From JBBROS01 sp965213845 (GTDB taxonomy: Bacteria > Pseudomonadota > Alphaproteobacteria > Acetobacterales > Acetobacteraceae): a stretch of DNA of 64,000 bases. Below, piece after piece: positions 24,008-32,580 of this stretch (its first letter is position 1; each line of letters starts with the position of its first letter). The notes beneath the pieces are model-generated. The model was not told the origin of the DNA, did not search any database, and saw only the letters and a program-made list of their open reading frames with translations. The DNA lies in assembly GCA_965213845.1 (NCBI GenBank), contig CBDCAI010000005.1, positions 496,001 through 560,000 of the forward strand. Direction: 5' to 3'. Position numbers and translations under genes: made by a program.

Positions 24008-26788
24008 TTAGTTGGAGCGTAGGCTTTCCGGCGCGTCCTGCCAGGGCACGGCCGCGGTGAAGGTGGGATCGGCGGGCGTGACGGCGGCGGGGGCGGGGGC
24101 GTCCGGGGTGGGGATTGCGGCCGGGGGTGCGGCGACGGCGGCCGGGTCGGGTGGGGCGGCGGTGGCGCTGGACTGGGCGGCGGCGGCGAGGGCGTCGTCC
24201 GCCGTAGGCAGGGTGGCATCGGGCGCGACGCTGGAAGCCGTGATGAAGCCGGGCGGCGGGGCAGCCATGCTGGTGGTGGGCAGGGCGCCCGGCAGGGCCG
24301 GGTCGATCAGGTGCCATGACAGGCCGGGGTTGCCCAGCGTGAAGCCGCCGGTGACAGCGTCGTTGACGACGGTGAACAGGGTCAGCGCGCCGTTGCTGGC
24401 CTGGGTGACGATGTCGGACGTGCCGTCGCCGTTATAGTCGCCGGACGCCACGACTTTGGTGTTCCCGAGCGTGCCGAGCGAGGTGCCGGCGGTGACGGTG
24501 CCGCCGTTCATGCTGAAGATGACGGCGGAGTTGTCGACCGTGCTCTGCAGCAGGATGTCCGACTTGCCGTCACCGTTGTAGTCGCCCACCCCGGCCACGT
24601 TGAACCCGGCGAAGGTGCCGATCGTATAGCCGGCGGTGAAGCCGTTGTTCTTGACCGCGAACTCGGTCAGCGTGCCGTCCGTGCCCTGGATCAGCATGTC
24701 GGACGTGCCGTCGCCGTTGAAGTCGCCGATCCCCACGACCTTCGACGTGCCGAAGTTGCCGTACGACGTGCCGGCGGTGACGCTGCCGCCGTTCATGGTG
24801 AAGCCGACGACCGAGCCGTTCACGTTCTGCAGCAGGATGTCGGACTTGCCGTCGCCGTTGAAGTCGCCGGTCCCGGCCACGTTCCAGGCGGACCCGTAGC
24901 TGCCGAGGGAATAGCCGGCGGTGTAGGCGTTGTTCACGACCGTGAACAGCGTTAGGCTGCCGCCCGGGCCCTCGATCAGCGTGTCGGACGTCCCGTCGCC
25001 GTTGAAGTCGCCGGTTCCCACGATCTGCGTGCCCGGCCCGAAGCTGCCCAACGACGTGCCGCCGGCGATCAGCCCTCCGTTCATGGTGTACACCACCGTC
25101 GAGCCGTTGCTGTTCTGCAGCACGACGTCCGACTTGCCGTCCCCGTTCAGGTCGTCTGACACAGCCACGGGCGGCGGGCCACTCGTGTAAGTGATCGTCG
25201 TGAGGCTGTTGTTCTGCGCCGTGGTGAACTGGGCCCCGGTGTAGTTGCCGACCAGGGTCTGCGTGTAAGCCTTGCCGTTCTCCGTCACGGTCAGCACGTT
25301 CCCGGCCCCCACGCTGGCCACCGCCGTGCCGCCGGACAGCGTCTGGAACAGGACGATCCGCCCGCCGACCAGAAGCCGCGTGCCCGTCGCCTGCCCGCCC
25401 GAGACGATCTCCTCGACGCCGCCGCTGCTCACGACCGTGCCGTTGGCAACCCCGCCGGACGTGATGTACAGGTCGCTGCCGGACGACACCACCGTGCCGT
25501 TCGCCGTGCCCGCGAGGGTTTCCTCCCCGACCAGGCTGATGACCGACCCGGTGGTCGTCCCTCCGGCCGTGACGACCTGTTCGCCCCCGTTCACGACGGT
25601 ATTGTTCGCCACGCCCCCGGTGAAGACGGACTGGACGGGACCGTAGCTCCCCCCGCCGACGACGCTGGCCGTCGCGATCCCCCCGGAGAGCACGTACTGC
25701 ACCGCAGCGTTGGGCACCATCGCGGACAGGGTGCTGCCCGCAACCGACACCGCACCGACGTCCGGCACGATCGCCGTTCCGGTCGACACCACGCTCCCCG
25801 CGCCCGTCACGGCGCCGCTGAGCGTCGCGCCCGGCAGCAGCAGCGCGATGGCGCCCCCCGCGAGGCTCGGGCCCACCAGCGTCCCGCCGCTGGACACGAT
25901 CACGGCCCCGCCCCCGACGACGACGGTGCCGACGGCCGTTCCGGTCGAGCTGACCAGTTGCCGGCCGCCGCTGTTGACCGTCGTTCCGGAGGCGGAGCCG
26001 GTGTAGAAGATGTTCAGCTGCTGGTATCGGCCGCCGGCGACCGATTCACTGCCGCCATTGTTGACGACGGTGCCGCTGGTGACGCCCAGCACCAGACTGA
26101 CCCGGCCGCCGCTGTTCACCACCGTGCCGACGGTGCCGCCGCCGGACACGAACTCGAAACCGCCGGACTGGACCGTGGTGCCCGTCGCGACCGAGGCCGC
26201 CTCGACCTCCTGGAACCCGGCCAGAAGGGTCCCGTGCGTGGTGCCGAAGGCGGAGACGAACTGATACGCGCCAGCGGCGATCGTCGTGTTGACATCGTCG
26301 CCGCCGAAGGCGTTGTCCGTCCCCTGGGCCAGGATCATGCCGTTGCTCAGCACCCCGGCATTTTCGAGCACGGTGCCGCCGGCGCTGACGACGGTGCCGA
26401 TGCTGACGCCGGCGAAGACGACCTCCGTCCCGCCGCTGAGCACGGTGGCGTTGAACGACTCGCCGTTGGCGGGCGTGCCGTTGAGGCCGCTGGTGCTGCC
26501 GGAGTTGGGGCCCGAGGTGATGGGGACGCCGATGGTGCTGCCGACATACTCGCTGCCGCCGCGATAGATGAGCGTCCCGTGCGTGGTGGCGCCGATCCCC
26601 ACCGTCAGCTGGCCATAGACCTGGCTCCCGCTGTAGTCGTTGCCGCTGGACACGCCGATGATGGTGCCGCTGCTGACCACGATCCCGGTGGCGTCGGTCG
26701 AGAACCCGATGGCGTCGGTGGAAAAACCGCCGGGGTCGGTCGAGGAACCGCCGGGGTCGGTCGAGCGGGTGATGTCCGGCTGGGTCAT
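24008..26788 (-). CDS. Paralogue D: AIDA-like repeat protein with FG-GAP/VCBS module
   Basis: 926 residues from ATG 26788 (MTQPDITRSTDP); a TTG at 26803 is in frame, but AGAGG lies 5 bases before 26788. After an STDPGG/STDA-type stutter, residues ~35-525 are AIDA-like beta-helix repeats (SGGTEVVFAGVSIG, GGAVIVSSGGTLVG). The opening block (SGNDYSGSQVYGQLTVG...GTPANGESF) is shared with paralogue G, so D and G form a subfamily. Residues ~545-840 are the FG-GAP module; the tail holds FITASSVAPDATLPTADDALA and ends PWQDAPESLRSN. Its last 671 bases are duplicated almost exactly at 43261-43931. Likely a secreted or surface adhesin-like protein. Confidence 0.85.
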   Translation of the reverse strand: MTQPDITRSTDPGGSSTDPGGFSTDAIGFSTDATGIVVSSGTIIGVSSGNDYSGSQVYGQLTVGIGATTHGTLIYRGGSEYVGSTIGVPITSGPNSGSTSGLNGTPANGESFNATVLSGGTEVVFAGVSIGTVVSAGGTVLENAGVLSNGMILAQGTDNAFGGDDVNTTIAAGAYQFVSAFGTTHGTLLAGFQEVEAASVATGTTVQSGGFEFVSGGGTVGTVVNSGGRVSLVLGVTSGTVVNNGGSESVAGGRYQQLNIFYTGSASGTTVNSGGRQLVSSTGTAVGTVVVGGGAVIVSSGGTLVGPSLAGGAIALLLPGATLSGAVTGAGSVVSTGTAIVPDVGAVSVAGSTLSAMVPNAAVQYVLSGGIATASVVGGGSYGPVQSVFTGGVANNTVVNGGEQVVTAGGTTTGSVISLVGEETLAGTANGTVVSSGSDLYITSGGVANGTVVSSGGVEEIVSGGQATGTRLLVGGRIVLFQTLSGGTAVASVGAGNVLTVTENGKAYTQTLVGNYTGAQFTTAQNNSLTTITYTSGPPPVAVSDDLNGDGKSDVVLQNSNGSTVVYTMNGGLIAGGTSLGSFGPGTQIVGTGDFNGDGTSDTLIEGPGGSLTLFTVVNNAYTAGYSLGSYGSAWNVAGTGDFNGDGKSDILLQNVNGSVVGFTMNGGSVTAGTSYGNFGTSKVVGIGDFNGDGTSDMLIQGTDGTLTEFAVKNNGFTAGYTIGTFAGFNVAGVGDYNGDGKSDILLQSTVDNSAVIFSMNGGTVTAGTSLGTLGNTKVVASGDYNGDGTSDIVTQASNGALTLFTVVNDAVTGGFTLGNPGLSWHLIDPALPGALPTTSMAAPPPGFITASSVAPDATLPTADDALAAAAQSSATAAPPDPAAVAAPPAAIPTPDAPAPAAVTPADPTFTAAVPWQDAPESLRSN

Positions 26789-26888
26789 CGCGGCCTCTGC
26801 CAAGCTAAGCGTCTGGCCGGCATACGGGGTCGCTGCCGGGTCGGATCGTTCGGCCTAGACACTTAACCGGTGCATCGGAATTGAACAT

Positions 26889-26906
26889 CCCTCATTTGCA
26901 TGAGGG
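26889..26906. promoter_or_regulatory. Conserved palindrome upstream of paralogue D
   Basis: CCCTCATTTGCATGAGGG, a 7-bp inverted repeat with a 4-nt centre, preceded by GAACAT. It starts about 100 bases upstream of the D start codon and lies 11-28 bases past the E stop codon. A copy with two mismatches and the same GAACAT flank is found at 47530-47547, at nearly the same distance upstream of paralogue G. Conserved spacing to both start codons favours an operator or leader element; a terminator for the upstream gene is the alternative, although no U-tract follows. Confidence 0.5.
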
Positions 26907-26916
26907 TGCCGGGGCG

Positions 26917-29900
26917 TCAGTTGGTGCGGGGGGCCTCCGGGGCGTCCTGCCAGGGTGCGGCTGCGGTGAGCGCGGGGTCGGCGAAAGTGATGGCGGCGGG
27001 CGAAGGCGTGTCCGGGGTGGGGGCGCAGGGCGGGGGCGCTGCGAGGGCGGCTGGGTCGGGCGGGGCGGCGGTGGCCTGGGATTGCACGGCCGCGGCAAGC
27101 GCGTCGGCGGCGGTGGCCGGGGAGTTGCCGGGCGGGGCTGTGGTGGATGCGGTGATGAACTGGGGCGGGGGTGCGGCCATGCTGGCGGTGGGCAGGGAGC
27201 CCGGCAGGGCCGGGTCGATCAGGTGCCAGGACAGGCCGGGGTTGCCCAGCGTGAAGCCGCCGGTGACGGCGTCGTTGACGATGGTGAACAGCGTCAGGGC
27301 GCCGTTGGACGCCTGGGTCACGATGTCGGACGTGCCGTCGCCGTTGAAGTCGCCGGAGGCGACGACCTTGGTGTTCCCGAGCGTGCCGAGCGCGGTGCCG
27401 GCGGTGACGGTGCCGCCGTTCATGCTGAAGATGACGGCGGAGTTGTCGGCGGCGCTCTGCAGCAGGATGTCGGCGCGGCCGTCGCCGTTGTAGTCGCCGA
27501 CGCCTGCCACCTTGAAGCCGGCGAACTTGCCGATCGTGTATCCGGCCGTGAACCCGTTGTTCTTGACCGCGAACTCCGTCAGCGTCCCGTCGGTGCCCTG
27601 CACCAGCATGTCGGACGTGCCGTCGCCGTTGAAGTCGCCGATGCCGACCACCTTCGACGTGCCGAAGTTGCCGTAGGACGTCCCCGCGGTGACGCTGCCG
27701 CCGTTCATGGTGAAGCCGACGACGTCGCCCGCGGTGTCCTGCAGCAGGATGTCGGACTTGCCGTCGCCGTTGAAGTCGCCGGTCCCTGCGACATTCCAGA
27801 CGGAGCCGTAGCTGCCGAGGCTGAATCCCGCGGTATAGGCGTCGTTGACGACGGTGAAGACGGTCAGGCTGCCGCCGGGTCCTTCGATCAGCGTGTCGGA
27901 CGTCCCGTCGCCGTTGAAGTCGCCGGTGCCCACGATCTGGGTGCCCGCGCCGAAGCTGCCGAGCGAGGTGCCGGCGGTGATCAGCCCGCCGTTCATCGTG
28001 TACACCACCGTCGACCCGTTGCTGTTCTGCAGCACCACGTCCGATTTGCCGTCGCCGTTCAGGTCGTCGGGCTTGGCCAACAGGGGCGCGGAGACGCTGA
28101 CGTTGAGGGTACCTATGGCGTAGGTGCCTGCGCCGCCGGCCACGGTGTAGCGGAAGCTGTCGAACAGCGGGGTGCCTTTCGCGGCGGCCAGGGCGGCAGC
28201 GAGGGTGGCCGGGCTGTTGGCGGCATAGGCGTAGGAGCCGTCGGCGTTCAGGGTCAGCGTGCCGTACTGCCCCGCCACCGGCGTGCCGGCCGGCGTGCTG
28301 GTGATGGCTTGCAGCGTCGCGCCGACCTGCACGGCCACGCCGTCCGGGTCGGTGTCTCCGGCCAGGCCGCCGGTGCCGGCCGCGCCTGCGGTCCCGGTGA
28401 CGGTCTGCCCGGCCCGCACGGCGGCGGCCTCGGCCAACGCCGTGGGGTTGCGATAGACCGAGATGGCCAGGGTGGCGCTCGACGTCATGCCCTGTGCGTC
28501 CGACACGGTGTAGCTGATCGTGTCCACCGGGGGCGTCCCGGCGGGCGCGCCGATCAGCGTGGCGCCGTTGCTGGGAAAGTAGGTGTAGGAGCCGTCGGCG
28601 TTCAGCGTGATCGCGCCATAGGTGGTGGCCAGGGACATGCCGACGGTCCCGCCCTTGATGGCGCTGACACTCAGCGCGGTGCCGCCGGGGTCGCTGTCGC
28701 CGGCCAGGGCGCCGGTGCCGGACGTGCCGGCGGTGCCGCGGGCGGCCAGCGGCGTTCCCTGGTAGCCGGCGACCCCCGCGCTATTGGTTTCGGCCACCAC
28801 GACGGGCGGCAGCGGGGCGGTGAAGCCGGTGCCCAGCACGGCCAGGGTGGGGGTGGCGGGCATCCAGCTGTCGTATTGCGGATTGGGGGCGCCGTTGAGC
28901 GTCGGGCTCCAGGTCGCCGGGTCCGGATCCCAGGCCCAGAAGTAGGCGCCGACGAGCGAGAAGGGGATGCCGTCCACCATGCCGCCATTGGCCAGGGCCG
29001 TCTGCTGGGCGTTCCCCCATGCGGTGAAGAAGGCCTGGTACAGCGAGGCCTGCAGCGTAGGATCCTGGACGTTGGTGGGGCTGCCGCCCGTGGGGTCGTT
29101 CGCCGCCCCGGTGTCGTTCTGGTAGCCGATCTCGGTGAACATGAACTGCTTGCTGATGGATTGCTGGGCAAGCTGGTCGAACGAATCGATGGCCGACAGG
29201 CCGCCCAGGGCCTGGCTGACGCTCGTGCCGCCGGAATAGGCGATCTGCACGTTCGATGGGGCGTTCCAGCCCGCCACCAGCGTGGCCTGCGATGGGTTGT
29301 TGGTGCCGGCCGCATTGGGGATGGTGTTGGACAGCGGGACGTAGCCGTCGATGCCCACGAAATCGAGCTTGTTCCAGAAGGTGACCTGGTTGGCGGTGGA
29401 CCAGTTGGCGGAATAGGTCAGCTTGCCCGTGAACACCGCCCGCACCGCGGCGATCAGCGTCGTCCAGTCGGCCTTCACGGCGGGATCGGTGTCGTTGGCC
29501 AGCGAGTCGAGCTCGGTGCCGACGGAGAACAGGGTGGCGCCCGCCGCCTGGGCGGCCTTGGCCTGCGCGACAATCACGGCGTCGTAGCTGCCGGCCGTCG
29601 TCGGGCTGCCGAAGAAGGTCTTGAGGTTGATGTCGCTGGGGGAGAGCTGGCCGCGGTAGTTGACGGTGTCGCCGCTGCTGTAGGCGGATTGCGGGACGAC
29701 CACGACCTTGGACGCACTGACGCCGGAGGGCAGGTCGGCCGGGTAGTAGCCGTTCGGGTTGTCGAAGCTGTCCTGGTTGGGCACGTAGTAGTTGCCGGGA
29801 TAGGTCGACGAGGCCTGCGGATAGAGGAAGTCGATCAACGGGCGCACGAACGAGGTCAGGCCGTCGCTGGTCGCGCTCTTTGCGATCGCTGCGAGGTTGG

Positions 29901-30084
29901 CCGGGGTGTCCGTGGTGGCGCCCCCGGCATAGACGGTCGAGTTGCCGATCTGGATGCCGTAATCTGGGGTGAGTGCGACGGAGTTGGCGCCGGTGGTCAA
30001 CAACGTCGCCAGGCTGTTGTTGCCGTACTCGCCGTTGTAGTAGTCGACGTAGTTGAAGCCTTTGTAGGCGAGCTTGAGAGTCAT
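26917..30084 (-). CDS. Paralogue E: GH113-like glycoside hydrolase fused to VCBS domains and FG-GAP module
   Basis: 1,055 residues, no signal peptide (MTLKLAYKGFNYVDYYNGEYG). Residues 1-~420 resemble a TIM-barrel glycoside hydrolase of the GH113 (beta-mannanase) type. A VGTELDSL motif, with a possible acid/base Glu, follows a long loop; VGIDGYVPL and FTEIGYQ supply a possible nucleophile Glu, and FWAWDPDP lies near the barrel end. Residues ~430-655 are two VCBS/cadherin-like domains (GSYTYFPSNGATL; GSYAYAANSPATL). Residues ~672-965 are the shared FG-GAP module, then the tail ending PWQDAPEAPRTN. It is likely an extracellular enzyme acting on mannan or another polysaccharide. E is the most upstream of the five paralogues, 141 bp downstream of a LuxR-type gene. 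Confidence 0.8.
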   Translation of the reverse strand: MTLKLAYKGFNYVDYYNGEYGNNSLATLLTTGANSVALTPDYGIQIGNSTVYAGGATTDTPANLAAIAKSATSDGLTSFVRPLIDFLYPQASSTYPGNYYVPNQDSFDNPNGYYPADLPSGVSASKVVVVPQSAYSSGDTVNYRGQLSPSDINLKTFFGSPTTAGSYDAVIVAQAKAAQAAGATLFSVGTELDSLANDTDPAVKADWTTLIAAVRAVFTGKLTYSANWSTANQVTFWNKLDFVGIDGYVPLSNTIPNAAGTNNPSQATLVAGWNAPSNVQIAYSGGTSVSQALGGLSAIDSFDQLAQQSISKQFMFTEIGYQNDTGAANDPTGGSPTNVQDPTLQASLYQAFFTAWGNAQQTALANGGMVDGIPFSLVGAYFWAWDPDPATWSPTLNGAPNPQYDSWMPATPTLAVLGTGFTAPLPPVVVAETNSAGVAGYQGTPLAARGTAGTSGTGALAGDSDPGGTALSVSAIKGGTVGMSLATTYGAITLNADGSYTYFPSNGATLIGAPAGTPPVDTISYTVSDAQGMTSSATLAISVYRNPTALAEAAAVRAGQTVTGTAGAAGTGGLAGDTDPDGVAVQVGATLQAITSTPAGTPVAGQYGTLTLNADGSYAYAANSPATLAAALAAAKGTPLFDSFRYTVAGGAGTYAIGTLNVSVSAPLLAKPDDLNGDGKSDVVLQNSNGSTVVYTMNGGLITAGTSLGSFGAGTQIVGTGDFNGDGTSDTLIEGPGGSLTVFTVVNDAYTAGFSLGSYGSVWNVAGTGDFNGDGKSDILLQDTAGDVVGFTMNGGSVTAGTSYGNFGTSKVVGIGDFNGDGTSDMLVQGTDGTLTEFAVKNNGFTAGYTIGKFAGFKVAGVGDYNGDGRADILLQSAADNSAVIFSMNGGTVTAGTALGTLGNTKVVASGDFNGDGTSDIVTQASNGALTLFTIVNDAVTGGFTLGNPGLSWHLIDPALPGSLPTASMAAPPPQFITASTTAPPGNSPATAADALAAAVQSQATAAPPDPAALAAPPPCAPTPDTPSPAAITFADPALTAAAPWQDAPEAPRTN

Positions 30085-30225
30085 CGCGTCCGCACCCCTG
30101 CAGCCATGTCGCGCGCAAAGCGTCTGCCGCCTCGGGCGACGATCCGGCTTAGGAACGAATTACCTCCTATTCGCCCGGGGCGCATCACCCGTTCAAGGTA
30201 GATCGTCAATTTGGTGCTGACCCGG

Positions 30226-31422
30226 TCAGCCCCGGAACGGCGTGGCCGACGCGCTCAGCAGCTTCACGAGGTCGGACTGCCGGCCGAGCCCGGTCTTGCG
30301 GAAAATGGCCCGCAGATGGGTGCGGACCGTCTCCTCCGCCATGCCCAGCCCCCGTGCCGTCTCGGTGACCCCTCCGTCCCGGACGATCGATCCCAGGACG
30401 GCCGTCTCTCTCCGGGTCAGCCGGTACAGGGTCGCCAGCGTGTCCATGCTGTCCGGCATCTCGAACCGCATCTCCCGCAGGAACAGCGCGGCCACCGCGC
30501 CGTGCCGGCGGCCCATCGCCTGGCGCGCCCCGCGCTGTAGCGGGATCACGACACCGGTCATCATGCGGCCCTCGAGCCCGGCGAACGCGATCGGCGCGCC
30601 GCCATCCTCGGGCCCCGCATCCCCCAGGGCCGCGGCGGCCAGGGCAGCCTCCAACGCCGTGCGGGCCGTTGCCTGCCGCGGCGCGATCCGCCCGGCCGCC
30701 AGTTCGACGACCCTGCCATCCGCCAGCTCCAGCCGGCCCGCGTCGTTGACGTGCAGCACGGCGCCGCCCGGTCCCAGGATGACGACGCATCCGGTCATCC
30801 GGTCCACCAGCCCGGCCAGCGAGCGGGCACTGGCCGAGGCCTTGTCGAGCACGGTGCCGATCCCCGAGGCCCGGCGCACGTGCGGCGCCACGAGACCGAT
30901 CCGCCGGCGCACCTCGTCGTCGGCCGGGCCCTGGCCATGGCTGCGCAAGGCGGACAGCACGGTGATGCAGGTCGCGTTCCGCTCGACGATCGATGCCGCG
31001 ACGTCCGTGTGGCCGGACGGGTCGAGGAACTCCCGGTAGAAGCGTGTCTGCTGGTACTCCGCGCGCGGGATGTAGTCGGAGGTGAGCACGATGTCGCCGA
31101 CCTGGACGTGCCCGGCCATCGCCATCCGCGCCGGGTTGAGCAGCATGAAGCCGTCGAGGTAGCGCGCGACGAGGGTCGATCCCGCATCGGACGCCATGAA
31201 GCGGCTTTCGTCCGGGGCGATGACGTTCTCCTCGATCAGGACGACGAAGCTCGCCTGCAGGAAGGCTGCCACGCGCTGGAGCGCGTCGGTCCACAGCCCG
31301 GGATCGAGCACGGTGTCGTACAAGGCGCCGAGCAGGAGGCTGAACTGTTCCAGAGGTGCGGTCTCCCGACATTTTCGTCGAAGCCGGTCCTTTGTCTCAC
31401 GATCTGCTGAGATAGTCTTCAT
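30226..31422 (-). CDS. LuxR-family transcriptional regulator
   Basis: 398 residues. The C-terminal ~65 residues are a LuxR-type helix-turn-helix: LTRRETAVLGSIVRDGGVTETA, then MAEETVRTHLRAIFRKTGL. The long N-terminal part has no recognisable receiver or autoinducer domain; around 60-190 it resembles a PAS/GAF-like sensory region seen in other alphaproteobacterial LuxR proteins. No transmembrane segment. It is co-oriented with and just upstream of paralogue E, so it may control the A-E cluster; that is inference from position. It is divergent from the PAS-GGDEF gene, with a 71-bp spacer. Confidence 0.85.
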   Translation of the reverse strand: MKTISADRETKDRLRRKCRETAPLEQFSLLLGALYDTVLDPGLWTDALQRVAAFLQASFVVLIEENVIAPDESRFMASDAGSTLVARYLDGFMLLNPARMAMAGHVQVGDIVLTSDYIPRAEYQQTRFYREFLDPSGHTDVAASIVERNATCITVLSALRSHGQGPADDEVRRRIGLVAPHVRRASGIGTVLDKASASARSLAGLVDRMTGCVVILGPGGAVLHVNDAGRLELADGRVVELAAGRIAPRQATARTALEAALAAAALGDAGPEDGGAPIAFAGLEGRMMTGVVIPLQRGARQAMGRRHGAVAALFLREMRFEMPDSMDTLATLYRLTRRETAVLGSIVRDGGVTETARGLGMAEETVRTHLRAIFRKTGLGRQSDLVKLLSASATPFRG

Positions 31423-31493
31423 TCGTTAACGAGCCGACGCTACAGTGGCGTCAGAAGAGACGGCCGAAGGGCCGAAGCCGGAGCGGAGGCAGC

Positions 31494-32438
31494 ATGAGCG
31501 ACGACAGGTGGCCGCAGCCCCACCCCATTCCGTTCGGCCAGGTCGCGGAGACGGCGAACGACATCATCATCATCACGACGCCGGACCTCGATCCGCCGGG
31601 GCCGACGATCGTGTATGTGAACCCGGCCTTTTCGAGGTTGACGGGGTATGCGGCGAGCGAGGTGATCGGGCTTTCGCCCCGGGTGCTTCAAGGGCCCGGG
31701 ACGAGCCGGGTGACGCTCGACGCGATCGGGGCCGCGCTGCGGGCCGGCCGGGCGGTGCACGAGAAGCTGCTGAACTTCGCCAAGGGGGGCGCGCCGTACT
31801 GGCTGGACCTGCGGATCGTGCCGCTGCGGGACGGCGCCGGGGCGGTCACGCACTTCGCCGCGGTCGAGCGGGACGTGACGCTGGACAAGCGGCGGCTGGA
31901 CGAGCTGGAGTTCCTGGCCGACCGCGACACCCTGACGGGAATCCCGAACCGGCGGGCCCTGCTGCGCGGGATCGAGAGCGAGATCGAGGGCCGGATGGCG
32001 CGCAACGCAGGGGGGGCTGCGTCCGCGACCGGGCCCTGTGTGGCCTTCATCGACGTGGATCGGTTCAAACAGGTGAATGACGGGCTGGGGCATGCCGTGG
32101 GCGACGCAGTGTTGTACGGGATCGCGGACCGGCTTGCCGAGAACGTTCGCCGTTCCGACACGGTGGGCCGGGTCGGTGGGGAGGAGTTCGCGGTCTGCAT
32201 GCCCGGCGTCTCGCTGGAGGAGGGCGAGGCGCTGGCGGAGCGGCTTCGGCGGTCGGTGGCCTCCACGCCCTTCGAGAGCCCGGCGGGTCCCATCTCCATC
32301 ACGGTCAGCATCGGTGTCGCGTCGTTCCGGCCGGGGGACGGCCTGGCTGCGCTGATGGAGCGGGCTGACGCTGCGATGTACGACGCCAAGCGGGCCGGGC
32401 GGAACCGGGTGGCCGCCCATACCGGGGCCTTCGAGTGA
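31494..32438 (+). CDS. Diguanylate cyclase with LOV-like PAS domain lacking the photoactive Cys
   Basis: 314 residues. Residues ~13-130 are a PAS domain of the LOV subtype by sequence (NPAFSRLTGYAASEVIG, VLQGPGTS). At the position of the flavin-binding Cys motif GRNCRFLQG it reads GLSPRVLQG (Pro at 62), the second flavin-contacting Asn of the FWN motif is Leu (YWLDL), and the Gln in GVQ.DVT is Glu (AVERDVT). Residues ~145-310 are a GGDEF domain with GGEEF at 228-232, so cyclase activity is expected. It makes c-di-GMP from GTP, with the PAS probably sensing something other than blue light. GGAGG lies 5 bases before the ATG. Confidence 0.9.
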   Translation: MSDDRWPQPHPIPFGQVAETANDIIIITTPDLDPPGPTIVYVNPAFSRLTGYAASEVIGLSPRVLQGPGTSRVTLDAIGAALRAGRAVHEKLLNFAKGGAPYWLDLRIVPLRDGAGAVTHFAAVERDVTLDKRRLDELEFLADRDTLTGIPNRRALLRGIESEIEGRMARNAGGAASATGPCVAFIDVDRFKQVNDGLGHAVGDAVLYGIADRLAENVRRSDTVGRVGGEEFAVCMPGVSLEEGEALAERLRRSVASTPFESPAGPISITVSIGVASFRPGDGLAALMERADAAMYDAKRAGRNRVAAHTGAFE

Positions 32439-32580
32439 CCGGGGCGCGAGAGGTCGAACCAATAAAATGTAACAATTTTCGATAGGACAACTGGGCTTCC
32501 CGCCTGCAGGATCATCGGACCTGCAGCGTTGCAGCCTTGATCCGTCTTGACACCACGCTCAATGTTGTGAGGAACCCTGC

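Noticed and set aside
12781..30084. CRISPR-like arrays suggested by the many regularly spaced repeats
   Set aside because: The repeats are in frame, encode the NGDG loops or AIDA strands and vary at synonymous sites; there are no unique spacers and no cas genes.
26881..30201. A plus-strand open frame of 1,106 codons opposite paralogue E, and similar long frames opposite A, B, C, D, G and H
   Set aside because: They are antisense to genes with strong family motifs, lack ribosome-binding sites and known domains, and consist of the Arg/Gly/Ala/Val-rich sequence that arises opposite GC-rich repeat genes.
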